DNA from: Durusdinium trenchii
Lineage: Eukaryota > Sar > Dinophyceae > Suessiales > Symbiodiniaceae
DNA: 64,000 bases
Direction: 5' to 3'
Assembly: GCA_963970005.1 (NCBI GenBank)
Contig: CAXAMN010015335.1
Coordinates: 133,848-197,847 of the forward strand
Part shown: positions 11,417 through 21,700 of the stretch, piece after piece
Position numbering within the stretch: the stretch's first letter is position 1
Layout of the letters: every line of letters starts with the position of its first letter
Position numbers and translations under genes: made by a program
The notes under the pieces: generated by a model
Databases searched by the model: none
Told to the model about the DNA's origin: nothing
The model's input: the letters and a program-made list of their open reading frames with translations, nothing else

Positions 11417-11432
11417 GGGAACTAAGGTTCCC
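11417..11432 (-). repeat. CTTA-loop hairpin
   Basis: Stem GGGAAC/GTTCCC around TAAG; inner counterpart of 4522-4537. Confidence 0.8.
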
Positions 11433-11481
11433 CCTGGGCATCCGCCATTGCCACTCTCTACCACCCGCCTGTTAGGAACGA

Positions 11482-11495
11482 AGAGCTAAGGCTCT
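11482..11495 (-). repeat. CTTA-loop hairpin
   Basis: Stem AGAGC/GCTCT around TAAG; inner counterpart of 4587-4600. Confidence 0.75.
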
Positions 11496-11954
11496 CGCTC
11501 CTATTGGCTCACAGCAGTTCGAATGGCGAAAAGAGGTTGATCAGTGCTTGCGCATCTTGCTTGCCGCTCTCTGCTGTCAGTCAGCTTGTCCCTCGTTCCA
11601 GTTACAGGTTCACCGGCTCTGTCTGGTCTGGTCCTTCTGCTTCCCTGTGACAACTGGCATCAGTCGACAGCTCCTAGCATTGCCTGGGCTAGACGAGTTA
11701 TCCAGTTTGTTCTGGGACACTGGTCTTTGGCAATGTGCAGTTTATTTTCGTTTGCTTGCCCTTAGCCCCGCCATGATACTCTTGAGTAAAACTTCCTATA
11801 CAAGGGTACAATTGCGATGTTTCTCCGCTCCCTTCTGGACTTTGCCCTGTCATGTTCATTGACCTACCTTGGACCCACGCTAAGGCGCGTGCCCAGACTC
11901 TTGACGAGTATCTACGATGCAGCGCTCGCTGCAAACAAGAAAGGAGTCTTGTTT

Positions 11955-13201
11955 TCATCTAAGACCAGGGGCGTGCCCCCTGTCCGGGATCATGTGCAGC
12001 CAAGGTGGCCATCGCATAGCAGGACAAATGGCGAAAGCATTTTCTTCTGCATAGACTCCTCGCCATTTATGCCTTCCTGGCATCTTGACAAGCCTACTGA
12101 AGACAGTGCAATCTAGGAAGGCTCTACTTCCTATGTACCTCAGCGAGGGCGGAATGGCAAGCTCCACGAGAGCTGCACAGTTCATGAAAGCTTTGACTCG
12201 GATTGTGTGAAGAGTTGTCGGAAGAAGGACTTCTTTGAGACTAGTGCAGTGCACAAAGGCGAATTCCGGAATTTCCTCAACCTGGGTGTTGCTAAGGTCT
12301 ATATTCTTAAGTAATCGGCAACTGTCGCATGCATGCGCTCCGAGAGTTACAAAATGCATTGGGAGAGCAAGTGCAGTGATTCCTGTGGAGCTGAGGCAGC
12401 CAGGCGTTAACTCACTGACCCTAGCTTGCAGTGCTGACTCTCGGGGAGATGGAAGCTCACTTAAGGTAACCTCAGCAAGATTGATACAGCCTTGAAAGAG
12501 GTATTGCCCTAGCTTGGCTTCGCTATTGAACACATTTGCAATTCCTTCCGATGCATACACCCATTGCAAGGAACAACATTCCGCAAAGGCTTTATACCCA
12601 AAGTCTAGGCAACCCGGAGCCGCGACACTGTTTAGTAGTTTGCAGTCGCGGAAGACATTATCGGAAATGCCTACTACTGTGGCAGGCAGTTTAACGATGC
12701 GGAGTTGCCGACAGTTTTGCCAAGCCTCTGCTTTAATGAACCTGATACCTGACTCTACACTGACATGTCTCAAGCGTGGAACCCCGGCAAAGGCCCCTTC
12801 TGGGACACTTCTCTCTGGGTTCATGGGGACATGAACTGCGAGCGGAATGTGACGGATGGGGCAATCCTCAAGTTCTACCTGAGATGGCAGGATAACACTA
12901 CAGTTTCGAAAAACGATGGTGTATTCCATTCCTTGATGTAGCTTTCTCAGATTGGGTCCTCTAGGTAAGTCTGTGTGGCAGTTTGCAAAAAGTCAATGCA
13001 GCACCCAAAAACTTTGAGATCAGTAACCGAAACGAGATAGTCCATAACCTGCTCTTCTAGATCTTCAAAGCGGTCAAACTTTGCAACACTGAGAGAGACC
13101 TGGAAAGTCTCTCCCGAAAGCGTAGTCAGCAGCAGGGAGTGTTCCATGACCGGCTCCTTTTCAGGAGGGGTGCTAATCATGGATGAATCATCAAATTCCA
13201 T
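11955..13201 (-). pseudogene. LRR_5 protein copy 1, inner element, broken
   Basis: Homologue of 5054-6301. The N-terminal ubiquitin-like part (13201 to 12947) ends prematurely at TYLEDPI. Here the outer copy's DPIWDKLQQG codons carry a Trp-to-stop change and a one-base deletion. The LRR part (12929-11955) is open and differs from the outer copy by scattered substitutions. The upstream frame extends to an ATG at 13276 through the relict SL, so the original start is uncertain; by comparison with the outer copy I prefer 13201. Confidence 0.8.
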
Positions 13202-13227
13202 GTGCGACAGGCTATTTGCAATGATTG

Positions 13228-13242
13228 TTTGAGCCAAAAATG
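13228..13242 (-). other. Relict spliced leader upstream of LRR gene 1 (inner)
   Basis: The minus strand reads CATTTTTGGCTCAAA; the SL has CATTTTGGCTCAAG, so one T is added and the last base is changed. Confidence 0.72.
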
Positions 13243-13307
13243 TCTGGGTCTGCGCGTGGGCTGCTCCCAAGGCCATCGAAACTACAGACAGATGCTAAGG
13301 CACCCAC

Positions 13308-14516
13308 CTAGAGTCTAGCATGGGCTGGATGATATTGGCAATATTCGTGGTTGAGTTCCTCGTCAAAGGCATCACACATAAAGAAGGCATTGTGCTCAGC
13401 TTGTACCCACTGTTCACTGTCACCCCCACTGTCACCCCAGTCCAGGGGGGTGAAACGTTGCAGCTGCTCACACCCACAAAATGCCCGGTTGCCGATATCC
13501 CTGAGTTCCGTCGGGATGACAACTTCTTGCAGTGCCACACAATTCAGAAAAGCTTCTTTGCCAATTAGCGTGAGTCGTGGCGGGAGCCAGATGCTGCTCA
13601 AGGCGACACAGTGGGCAAAAGTGGAAGAAGGGAGGGCTGTGATCTCTGTGTCCATGAGGTTGACCTCCACAAGGCTTTTACAATTTTCACAGGCACGCGG
13701 CCCGATATTGTGGAAGTCACTCGGCAGGCAGAGCTGTTCAATGCATGCGCCGCAGAACGCCCCTTCAGGTAGTCCTCGAGGTTTGCTAGTATGATCCATG
13801 TCAAAGGTGATGGTGGTAAGTGTGAGGCAACTCTCGAAGGCATACTTACCTAGTTGTGCCCCTGGTGCAAGGACACTGTTGTCCTCTGTCCCATGACTGG
13901 CCCCAACTCGACTTAGGGAGCAGCACTCAGCAAACACCCTTGGACCGTATCGGATACACCCCGGGGCGACGACCTCTCGCAGCACATAGCACCCTAGGAA
14001 AGCCCCTTCTGCCAGACTTATGACCGAGGGCGGGAGTTTGACAATTTGTAGTTGCTGACACGCCTGCCAAGCCGCAGCTCCGACATGTCGAATGCCAGTT
14101 GTCACTTCTACATGCCGAAGTGAAGGTGCAGCATAAAATGCTCTGTCGGCAACAGCTCCCCTCGGGTTGGGCGGGACACGAACAGCCTTGGGGTAGCTCT
14201 CCTTGCCGTCATCCTGGAACTGCCAGATGGAATGCCCATCTACCATGCAGGGACGGACGACAATTTGGAGCTGCGGTCGTTGCAGGAGCACAGTGCGGAA
14301 TGCCTCTGGCAGGGGTTGCTGATTTTGGAGGTTGAGCAACTCCAATTCACAGCCGAAGACATCTAAATCAGAGACTGTCGGCAGAAAGCAGAGAATATCA
14401 TCTTCAAGCTCTGCTACGTCCTCATAGTGGGAGAGGTCTGTCTGCATTGCATATACCGTACCTGCTATGGTAACCAACTCGAGGTTGATCTCATAACGGT
14501 CTTGGGGAGTCGGCAT
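13308..14516 (-). CDS. LRR_5 (BspA-type) protein with ubiquitin-like N-terminus, inner copy 2, intact
   Basis: 402 residues from ATG at 14516; the open frame extends upstream only from a GTG. Residues 1-95 are ubiquitin-like (LVTIAGTVYA, LDVFGCELELL). Residues from about 110 are LRR_5 repeats (ADRAFYAAPSL, EGAFLGC, GPRVFAECCSL, PEGAFCGACI, KEAFLNCVAL, NRAFCGCEQL). BspA-type LRR proteins are generally surface or binding proteins, but no signal peptide is visible here. It is the penultimate cistron. A relict SL at 14557-14568 lies about 40 bases before the ATG. The outer homologue lacks 16 bases, so only this copy is intact. Confidence 0.85.
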   Translation of the reverse strand: MPTPQDRYEINLELVTIAGTVYAMQTDLSHYEDVAELEDDILCFLPTVSDLDVFGCELELLNLQNQQPLPEAFRTVLLQRPQLQIVVRPCMVDGHSIWQFQDDGKESYPKAVRVPPNPRGAVADRAFYAAPSLRHVEVTTGIRHVGAAAWQACQQLQIVKLPPSVISLAEGAFLGCYVLREVVAPGCIRYGPRVFAECCSLSRVGASHGTEDNSVLAPGAQLGKYAFESCLTLTTITFDMDHTSKPRGLPEGAFCGACIEQLCLPSDFHNIGPRACENCKSLVEVNLMDTEITALPSSTFAHCVALSSIWLPPRLTLIGKEAFLNCVALQEVVIPTELRDIGNRAFCGCEQLQRFTPLDWGDSGGDSEQWVQAEHNAFFMCDAFDEELNHEYCQYHPAHARL

Positions 14517-14556
14517 TGTCGCGTAGGCGGTAGCTCGCACGTGCTCGCTATGTTTG

Positions 14557-14568
14557 CTTGAGCCAAAT
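14557..14568 (-). other. Relict spliced leader upstream of LRR gene 2 (inner)
   Basis: The minus strand reads ATTTGGCTCAAG, identical to the SL 3' end over 12 bases. Confidence 0.75.
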
Positions 14569-14631
14569 CACAGAGACACCGAGGAGATAATCTTTGCGAA
14601 CCCTGTTATGACAATTAGGCCACAAGTAGGA

Positions 14632-14649
14632 GGGTGGCTAAGGCCACCC
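14632..14649 (-). repeat. CTTA-loop hairpin in coding sequence
   Basis: Stem GGGTGGC/GCCACCC around TAAG; inner counterpart of 7762-7779. Confidence 0.85.
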
Positions 14650-14717
14650 ACCCCCTGAAAAGGATCAAACAACTTGAGGTCGTTTGGTGATCTGGATGAG
14701 TCCTACTGCCAACTACC

Positions 14718-17160
14718 TTACTGCCACCAACCATAGGACCACCCATAGGGCGAGGGCGATGGGGAGGGCCTACTGTGCCAAGAGGGCCACGCTGCCGACG
14801 AGGAGCTTCCCGATTCTGGCGGGGGGACGGTTCGGCGAGCTTTATTACCTGGGTCAGTGGCTTCTTGGCTATAGCCCATGTGGTCTCGAAGTGCCTGCTT
14901 GTGGTCAAAGAGTTGCAGCCTGAAATTGGGATTCCCAGTGAGCCATACACAGAGCTGGTCCCATCGTTCTTTGGTATAGGATTGTGTGCCATATTGATTG
15001 TATGGGCGATCTGCCATTTTCGGAGTGAGAGGATATCCATTGTGGTAGTAGTCGCTGAGGACGCTACCAGGGACTTTGGTCAGCATCAGGCGGGGAGACA
15101 GCAGGTGCCATCCTGTGCGGGCCATGGCAACACGTAGCCCGGAAGTCAGCCACTGAGCCACGACAGCACTTTCTGCGTCAATGCTCCCTTGTTCAAAATT
15201 GCCAAGCGCCGTTGCTAATCGGGTATAGCCTATGCCGAAGCGTCCGTATCCCTTGGCAAAGGTGTAGTTGGGTTCATCCATCATGTCCTCGTCCTCCGTG
15301 GCCTCTTCAGTGCCAAACTCTGGTGGTTCAGCAAGCCCCACTGGCACAGGGAGAGCAAGCTTAGGCGACCGTTCAGCTGACCCTGTAGCGTCAGAGTCAG
15401 AATCTTCTTCTGCAGGCAGGTCTGCATTGGGATGTTTGGCAGTAGTCAGGTCTCGCCACAATGGGACTTCGATGCGCAGCCTCAACTGTAGAAGGGAGGG
15501 AAACGAGAAAGCTTGTCCCAAAGACGGGTCAAGGGCACCACTAAAGTAGGCTCTTTCTGCCCAGGACGTGTCCGGCATTCGTGGGTACCGGTCATAAACA
15601 ATATCTTTGGCGTGCACTCCCACCACGAGCAAGGGGTTGTCCTCAGCATCCTCTTCTTTTGGCCGATATCCATAACCCCCTTTCACTTCCGCAGGCGTGA
15701 AGCCCTGCCGCTCCATGGCTACAACCAGGTCAGGCAGTATTTGTACTGGTAGATAGATAAAGAGGTCATTGGTGCGCAGTGTCTGTTCCCCATGCTCCAT
15801 TCCCCTAACAAAGGACATGAGGACAGTGCGCATAAAGGTAAGGGCATCAACGTCTTTTTCCTTCGTTATCTGTGATTTTCCTTCCTCTACTTTTGCTGGT
15901 CCTGGATCCTGGTGTCTATGTTGATTATCGAAGGAGCAGCACCGCAATGAAGGCCAGAAGGCCATATTGCCAGAATCGGGGGTTTGCATAGAGGGCGAGC
16001 TGTTTGTGAGCGATGAAGGGACATGCTGGATGTCCACTCTTCACAAAAGAAAAGAGGTTGGATAGGGGAGCAGCAAAGGCTTCACTTATACGGAGGAGAT
16101 CCCCTATATAGGCCTGGTTGATTTCATCCGGAATGTTCACAAAGGAGGAGCCATGGAGTGCTTGTTCTGTCACCCTCCTCCAGAGGAACGTACGGACAAG
16201 GCGATTGATTTGCTTGCTGGAGATAGCAAGTCTCGCCATCGGCCATTCCCTAGGAAGGTCACTATGGGTTTGTAACGCAGGGAGCGGCACCTTGTACCTG
16301 GCTGATGCGCTGGCCGTTCGAGCTGCAGATTGATAGTCGTGTGGGGCCTGCATGGCTCTCTGCTCAGATTCCAATTGGAGATCCGTGTCGGCCGTGCCTC
16401 CACGCTCTGTATTCTCTTGATCGCCGGCAAGGTCGATTTCAGTCATCGTGTGTGGGCGCTCTTGCATCGATTCAGGGCGGCCAGGTGGTGTCGTAGGATT
16501 CCTGCCGGCAGCAGCTACCGGATTTTGAGCATTCTGACTGGCCAGGTCTGCTAGTGTGGCCGGTGGTTGCTCATGTTCAGGAATGCTGCCAAGTGATTGC
16601 CTGGATGGTGGAGCAGGAGATTTCCGTGACTTCTTGGATTGCGCTCGCCCTGCACTGGCCTTGGACCCCGGTCTTCTTTTGATTGGGGACTCCGATGATT
16701 GTGATGTGGGGCTGGGGTCCACGTCCTCTGGTGACAGCATTTCATCTCTTGGGGGACATGCATCAGGAAAGGCCGGACGATTGCTAAGGCAATCACCCTC
16801 TTCTTCCATAGAGGAGGCGGCAGCACGAGCATCATCTGCTATGTGCTCATCGGCTTCCTCCAGGTGCTCTGTGCTCGGAATGGTGGGCGACTTGGAGGAG
16901 GAACTGTGGATTGAGACTGCTTCATTTGCGTCTTCTTCAGCCACATCAGCATCTGTCACCGCAAGGGAGGTCAGCGTCGCTTGTTCCTCTTTGTCTGGGT
17001 CACGGTCAGAGACAGAAAGGACCTTGGGTGTCTGGTTCGGCCGAGGCCAGTAACAGCCCTGCTCTGAAAGGCCTGGTTTCGGTGGAAGGACAAGGTCAGA
17101 TTCAGGGGCATCAAGGACTGGCTGCACTCTCCACGCGTCGCAGAAGTGCACCCGATGCAG
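14718..17160 (-). pseudogene. Unrecognised nuclear-type protein of the giant element, inner copy, one frame break
   Basis: Two frames, 15925-17160 and 14718-16037, meet near 15950 (…CCSFDNQH…) and together would give a protein of about 800 residues. The N-terminal part is acidic and Ser-rich with a basic stretch (KRRPGSKASAGRAQSKKSRK) typical of a nuclear localisation signal. The conserved blocks match the outer copy (7745-10043). I know no family for GYGRFGIGYTRLA or DYYHNGYPLTPK. The 5' end joins an inverted block at 17160/17161, so the original N-terminus (compare the outer copy at 31995-32300, + strand) is continuous with LHRVHFCDAWRVQPVLD. It may in fact be the C-terminal continuation of the helicase cistron. 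Confidence 0.6.
16779..16794 (-). repeat. CTTA-loop hairpin in coding sequence
   Basis: Stem GATTGC/GCAATC around TAAG, translated D-C-L-S-N; inner counterpart of 9950-9965. Confidence 0.85.
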
Positions 17161-17861
17161 ACTATCTAGACCCAGCACCAAAGACCAGCAATGCCTCCGA
17201 GGCAGGAGAGGAGCAAGAGCGACGTGGGCAGTGAGCTGAGCTAAGTGTCAGTGTTCGAGCGCTAGGAAAGGATGACTTCCAGGCACATCCGGCAAGAAAA
17301 ATGCGCAGACACCAAGTAGAACCATGACCTCTTCTCGCCATTCGCTGTGTAGTGAGCCGATAGGAGCGAGAGCCTCAGTTCTGCGTTCCTCAACGGTGGA
17401 TGGTAGATAGTGGCAATGAAGGATGCCCAGGGAACCTTAGTTCCCGCTGTTGATGTCCGACATTTCCAATTTTGTACAAAGAGGTACAGATATCATGCTA
17501 GGAGAGCCCAATGTTTCACATGTTTCACACGGGCCTTGCACGCAACAGATCACTTTTTGCAGTTACGCAGCGCCTCCCTGACTCAAGTGACATCCCCTTT
17601 TGGCACCGGTGCGTGCCGAAGGGTGTTGGGTCTGCCTCCCCACGGGGAGGTGTGTGGTTTCGCAGCTGATGCGTCGCTCGAGCCTGAGTGGCTTGTCATC
17701 ACGGATGGGCAGCAGCCAGGAAGTTGGCGACTCCTCCACAACAGCTCTGGCCCAGGGCAACGCTGTAGCGTGGAAAGCTCCCTCCGCTATCAACCAACGC
17801 CAAGCGCGCGTGAGCAGCGCAGTGCGCAAGATTATACCTTTGAAGCACGGTCATGCAGAAC
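17161..17861. other. Inverted block within the inner element
   Basis: The plus strand 17649-17861 encodes AADASLEPEWLVITDG through QDYTFEA, which in the outer element (31807-31999) follows directly on the helicase tail in the same direction. Here it points against the flanking minus-strand ORFs, so the block was inverted. Breakpoints fall at about 17160/17161 and 17861/17862. It also includes about 490 bases not found at the corresponding outer position. Of these, 17250-17560 is an inverted relative of the 3' UTR (for example GGGAAC-CTTA-GTTCCC at 17430-17445). Confidence 0.75.
17430..17445 (+). repeat. CTTA-loop hairpin, inverted copy
   Basis: Stem GGGAAC/GTTCCC with the CTTA loop on the plus strand, as expected for the inverted 3' UTR segment. 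Confidence 0.78.
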
Positions 17862-18769
17862 TGTACCACCAGGCAGGTAGGGCCCTTCTACGAGGCTGGT
17901 GATTTCCGCTTTGGTCAAGTGCGTAATCGTAGCTAAGACGAGGCGCAAGCGCCTCACCTTGCCGTGATGGTGTTCTGCGAGACAGACCGGCAGAGGGCCG
18001 AGCCACATTGGATGGGGCAGAAGTGCATGTTGGAAGAATGTCGTGGCTTGCGCAACCTGAGTGACTCGAAGGTCCAACGAGCCGAAGACAGTAGACTCTT
18101 CATTGCTGTCATAGGTATATATTGTTTGGACACCATGCAGGAGGGCGGCTAAGACTTGCAGGGCCCCAGGCATTCCTTGCGTGTTTAATGGGCATGCCAA
18201 GATGGCAAGGTCAGTGGCTCGGCTATATGCTACATTCGCTCGTGTGAAGCATTCCTGATCGTAGTCTTGGTGGCGTCCTTCACCACTGAGGAATGTTGAC
18301 ACACCATGATGCAATGCTCAGCGGTGGCGCCTGCCACCTTGACTGCCGTTTCTGCATTCGCCTTCTTCTCAGCAATGGAGAAATATTTGCGGAGGTTCGT
18401 GGCCCCTTCACGAGTGGTCGTAAGGGCCAAAATGTCTTCCGTGTCAGAGCCTGCTTTGGCGAGTTGGTTCTCGATGTGTTGATACACACTTACCGTTGGT
18501 TGTTTGGGTTTTGCCGTGCCTGCAGATTGGGCGAAGTATGGCACCAGTGGACAAAGCGTAGGCCTGTGGCAATCCGTTGATCCTCTCGGATTGAGGTGGT
18601 GCCGATTTGCCAAGTATCTTCCATTTGGCTGCACAACATGGAGTACTGAATTCCTATTAGCGGCTCATACACTTCTTGGACAACTCTTGCACTCGTTGGC
18701 AGCATCAAGCTCCAGCAGTGTGGGCCTGCCACTCCCGATCTTTCAGCCGCAGTTTGCGCTTGTTGAAAG
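17862..18769 (-). pseudogene. UPF1-type helicase C-terminal part, inner copy, frameshifted
   Basis: Carries QTAAERSGVAGPH, EVYEPLIGIQY, LALTTTREGATNLR, GVSTFLSGEGRH and the motif VI-like NVAYSRATDLAIL over three frames (breaks near 18500 and 18310, and another near 18950 that separates it from the main ORF). The outer element's inverted copy (10046-10604 plus 31422-32304) has the same region open in one frame, so the frameshifts are damage. With the main ORF it would complete the second RecA-like domain of a superfamily 1 helicase. Confidence 0.75.
17940..17955 (-). repeat. CTTA-type hairpin with altered loop
   Basis: Stem GAGGCG/CGCCTC with minus-strand loop CTTG; the outer counterpart (31690-31705) has CTTA. 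Confidence 0.75.
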
Positions 18770-21700
18770 TCAAACGGGCTGTCTGGGCTGGTGGCTGCAC
18801 AGCCTAGTCCCACCAGCAGTCCTTCCGGGAGATCCAGATCTCTCTGGAGAGGTCTTTGTAGGTGGATTGTGTCTGGCAAGCGAAAGAGGATGTGGCTTGG
18901 ACCTTCTCCGGGCGAAACCAACTTCTCCCCAGGGGCCTGTGGCCCGCCACTTGGCAGTTTCCTCCAGGTCACTGAGGCCAAAGCCTCGGCCGTGTCGGAG
19001 GAGCTTGTGAAAGACGCCTGGTATTTCATGCGGCATATACCAGGTGGTGGGGGCTCGCAGCCCAATAGGAGCTTTGAGCAGGAGCGTGCGATGGGCTCTC
19101 TGTCCATCAGCTACTCCGCCAGGGCTCTGTTTGGGATCACCAAGTGGTAATCGAAAGAAGGGTTGTCGGGGGACTGTTGGCGCAAAGGCAGATTTGAGGT
19201 CCATGTTCTGCTGGGCCTCTTCGCTGATGAGCAGGTCCACATTCTCCACATGCGTGTTGAGTGTGGAGTGGGTCTGCCCTTTTTGGTCCCAAACAAGCCC
19301 AGTAGTGACAATCACCACGTGGCAGCCGGGGATGTATGATGCCGCTTCGCTTGCTCGCAGATCATAGTTCGTGCAAGCTGTGTTAGTTTCTGCTTCTTCC
19401 CTACTGACTGGTCGAATGAAATATCGTTGGTGGCCCGGCTCTAAGTCAAAGGCTGTGAGCAGCTTAGTGATTGCCCGACCTGCTGGATTCTCTTTATGCA
19501 CCACTGCAATCTTAAGGTGAGTGGTGAGGGCCAGCCAGGCAAGGAGAAAGGTCAGGGATCTAGTCTTGCCCGTTCCAAAGACACCTGCTACTGCCAAGGT
19601 AGATCTGCCAGCTCTGAGGGCCAGCGCAAGACTGGCAGCCATTGAAACAATGTGCCCATTGTCTTGCCGAGCGGCAGTTCCCAGGGCAACCGCAAAGCTG
19701 GATGCTTGGGGGCAGTATTGCATTGTATTGCCGGAGGTCAGCAGCTGGAAGAGGGCGTGCAGGCTCTGCAAGAGGACTACCGTGCATTCTAGTTGATACG
19801 GAATGGGCACTTGGCCCGGAATACCCAGCACTGTGGGTTTGTGCTCTGCAGCCAAGCAGGCCATTTGCAAGAGGTGGTCGGCAGTAACAGTGTCTCCTGC
19901 TTCCGCAATGGCCAACACTCGGAGCTTAGTTGCTCTAGGTTCCAGCACGCAGAGGCTAGGTGGGAACGCCCATGGCGCTGGGCACGCTAGTCCGGTTTCG
20001 GTTGGCGTGGGCAGTGGCACGAAATCCTCCGGGAACGGTACTAAGGCAACATCCCAATGCCGAGGACTGCTTAACCGACGAAGTTTATCACTTGGCGATT
20101 CATCCCCTTTCCGCTTTCGAGAGGGAGACACAAAGGCCAGCAAGAGCGCCAAGACTGAGTAGCATGCGCCGTGCTCCTCTAGAACGATGCGATAAGCCTT
20201 CCCAGCCTGCGAGCCCATATGCACTGTACTCGAGGGACTGCTGGCGAGTTGTTCAAAATTACAACTTTGGAAGTGCGCCGGGCAAAAGATAGCTGTTTGC
20301 GACCCTGCAGGAAAGGCGATGCGATATTCATGCATGCCCTGCAATCCAGTGGCTGTGGGCGTGACGTCCACAACTAGGCCAAACTTTCGCACTGTGGGGC
20401 TGCTCCACAGTTCTTGTCTTGTGGTGGCCTCATCGACAAAGGTGAGCTGCGGAAGAAAGAGGGCTAGAATGACAAAGACTTCTCGAAACGGGATCGGCGC
20501 CAGTAGGTCGCGAGCCATTTCCGTCAGCCATTGAGCGCATGCACTTTGGGTACCTTTGCCAACACGAAAGTTTTTGAGCAGCAGCGCCTGCGCTTCTTCC
20601 ATGGAGGCAATTGGCTGTCCTGCTACACAGCTCTGTAGTAGCACCAGCAATTCCTGGTCAGGACAATGGAGATTGGACACCAACAAACTGATAGCTCCTT
20701 CCCAATCCTCGCTCGTCATGGCCGTTTCGAATCGAATCCAGGAGGCAAGTCGCATCGGAGCGGCAATCCGATCGCGGCGAGGAATAACATCCGGGTGTGT
20801 GAGCTTCAGTGTGGTGAGGCTAATTTTACCCGCAGGGAGTTGGCACTGGAGCCAGTGCCAGTAACAGTGCTTGCGCTTGCCCATCCATCTTGCAGAGTCT
20901 GTTACATACGTGATGTGCAAGGATTGTTGCAACATGTCGAGCTCGTTATCTGTCGGCTTCCAGTCACACAAGCAATCTTCAGCAGCATGGACAAGATAGT
21001 AGTTGTACCTGTCAGGCTCTGCAGTGGCAACGAGTGCCGCTAAGACACTCTTCGGCATTGCAATGGCGCCTAGGCGCGCTGTGATCTGACTGGCTGGCCA
21101 GAGGCAACGAATTGCTAAGGCAATCACTGCTCCCGTGTAGCTGCCAGCACTAAAACCATTTACAGTAAAATGGGTGGGATCTGCTTGTTCAGTCGGCCGC
21201 AGACACCCAAGCACTGGCAAGTAGGCAAGAAGTCGCAGTGGCTGGAGCGAAAGAAGCTTCCACCAAAGGCCACTGAGAAAGGCCTGGTGCGGCAGCCGTC
21301 GATGAGCAGGGAGCAGCCTGGCCGCTTGTAACACATGCTGTGTTCGTTGGTACAGAAGGGCTGCCTTGCCATACCCCAGAGCTTCCCATTTTTGGCACGG
21401 ATTCTGTGTGAGCGCAAAGAGAGTGGCGACTTCATGCACTCCGGTCGACCATCCATAGGCAACCCCCCATTCCTGATCATCAAGGACATCAGCGGGGGAG
21501 AGTGACGGCCCATAGACTTGACTTTCTCCGACCGGCGGACACGTGCAATGGAAGAACGGGGGGACCTCCCCTTCAAGGGCTCCACCCCCCAGTCCACCAC
21601 AGTTGATTTGAAATACTGACGGCAGTGGTGGGGATGTGCCGCTAACCCAGTATTCATTGAGTTGGGCAATCATCCATAGGACAGTGACCCAGAGTATTTC

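Larger units (their letters stand above)
10605..11954 (-). other. 3' untranslated region and poly(A) end of the inner element
   Basis: It is closely similar to 3721-5053 over its whole length, apart from short indels. It contains CTTA hairpins at 11417-11432 and 11482-11495. No coding potential beyond short random frames. Confidence 0.75.

Noticed and set aside
3721-17160. Apparent head-to-tail tandem duplication of a 6.9-kb unit
   Set aside because: The two units are the 3' halves of separate giant elements; each has its own poly(A) end and its own target duplication, so nesting explains them.
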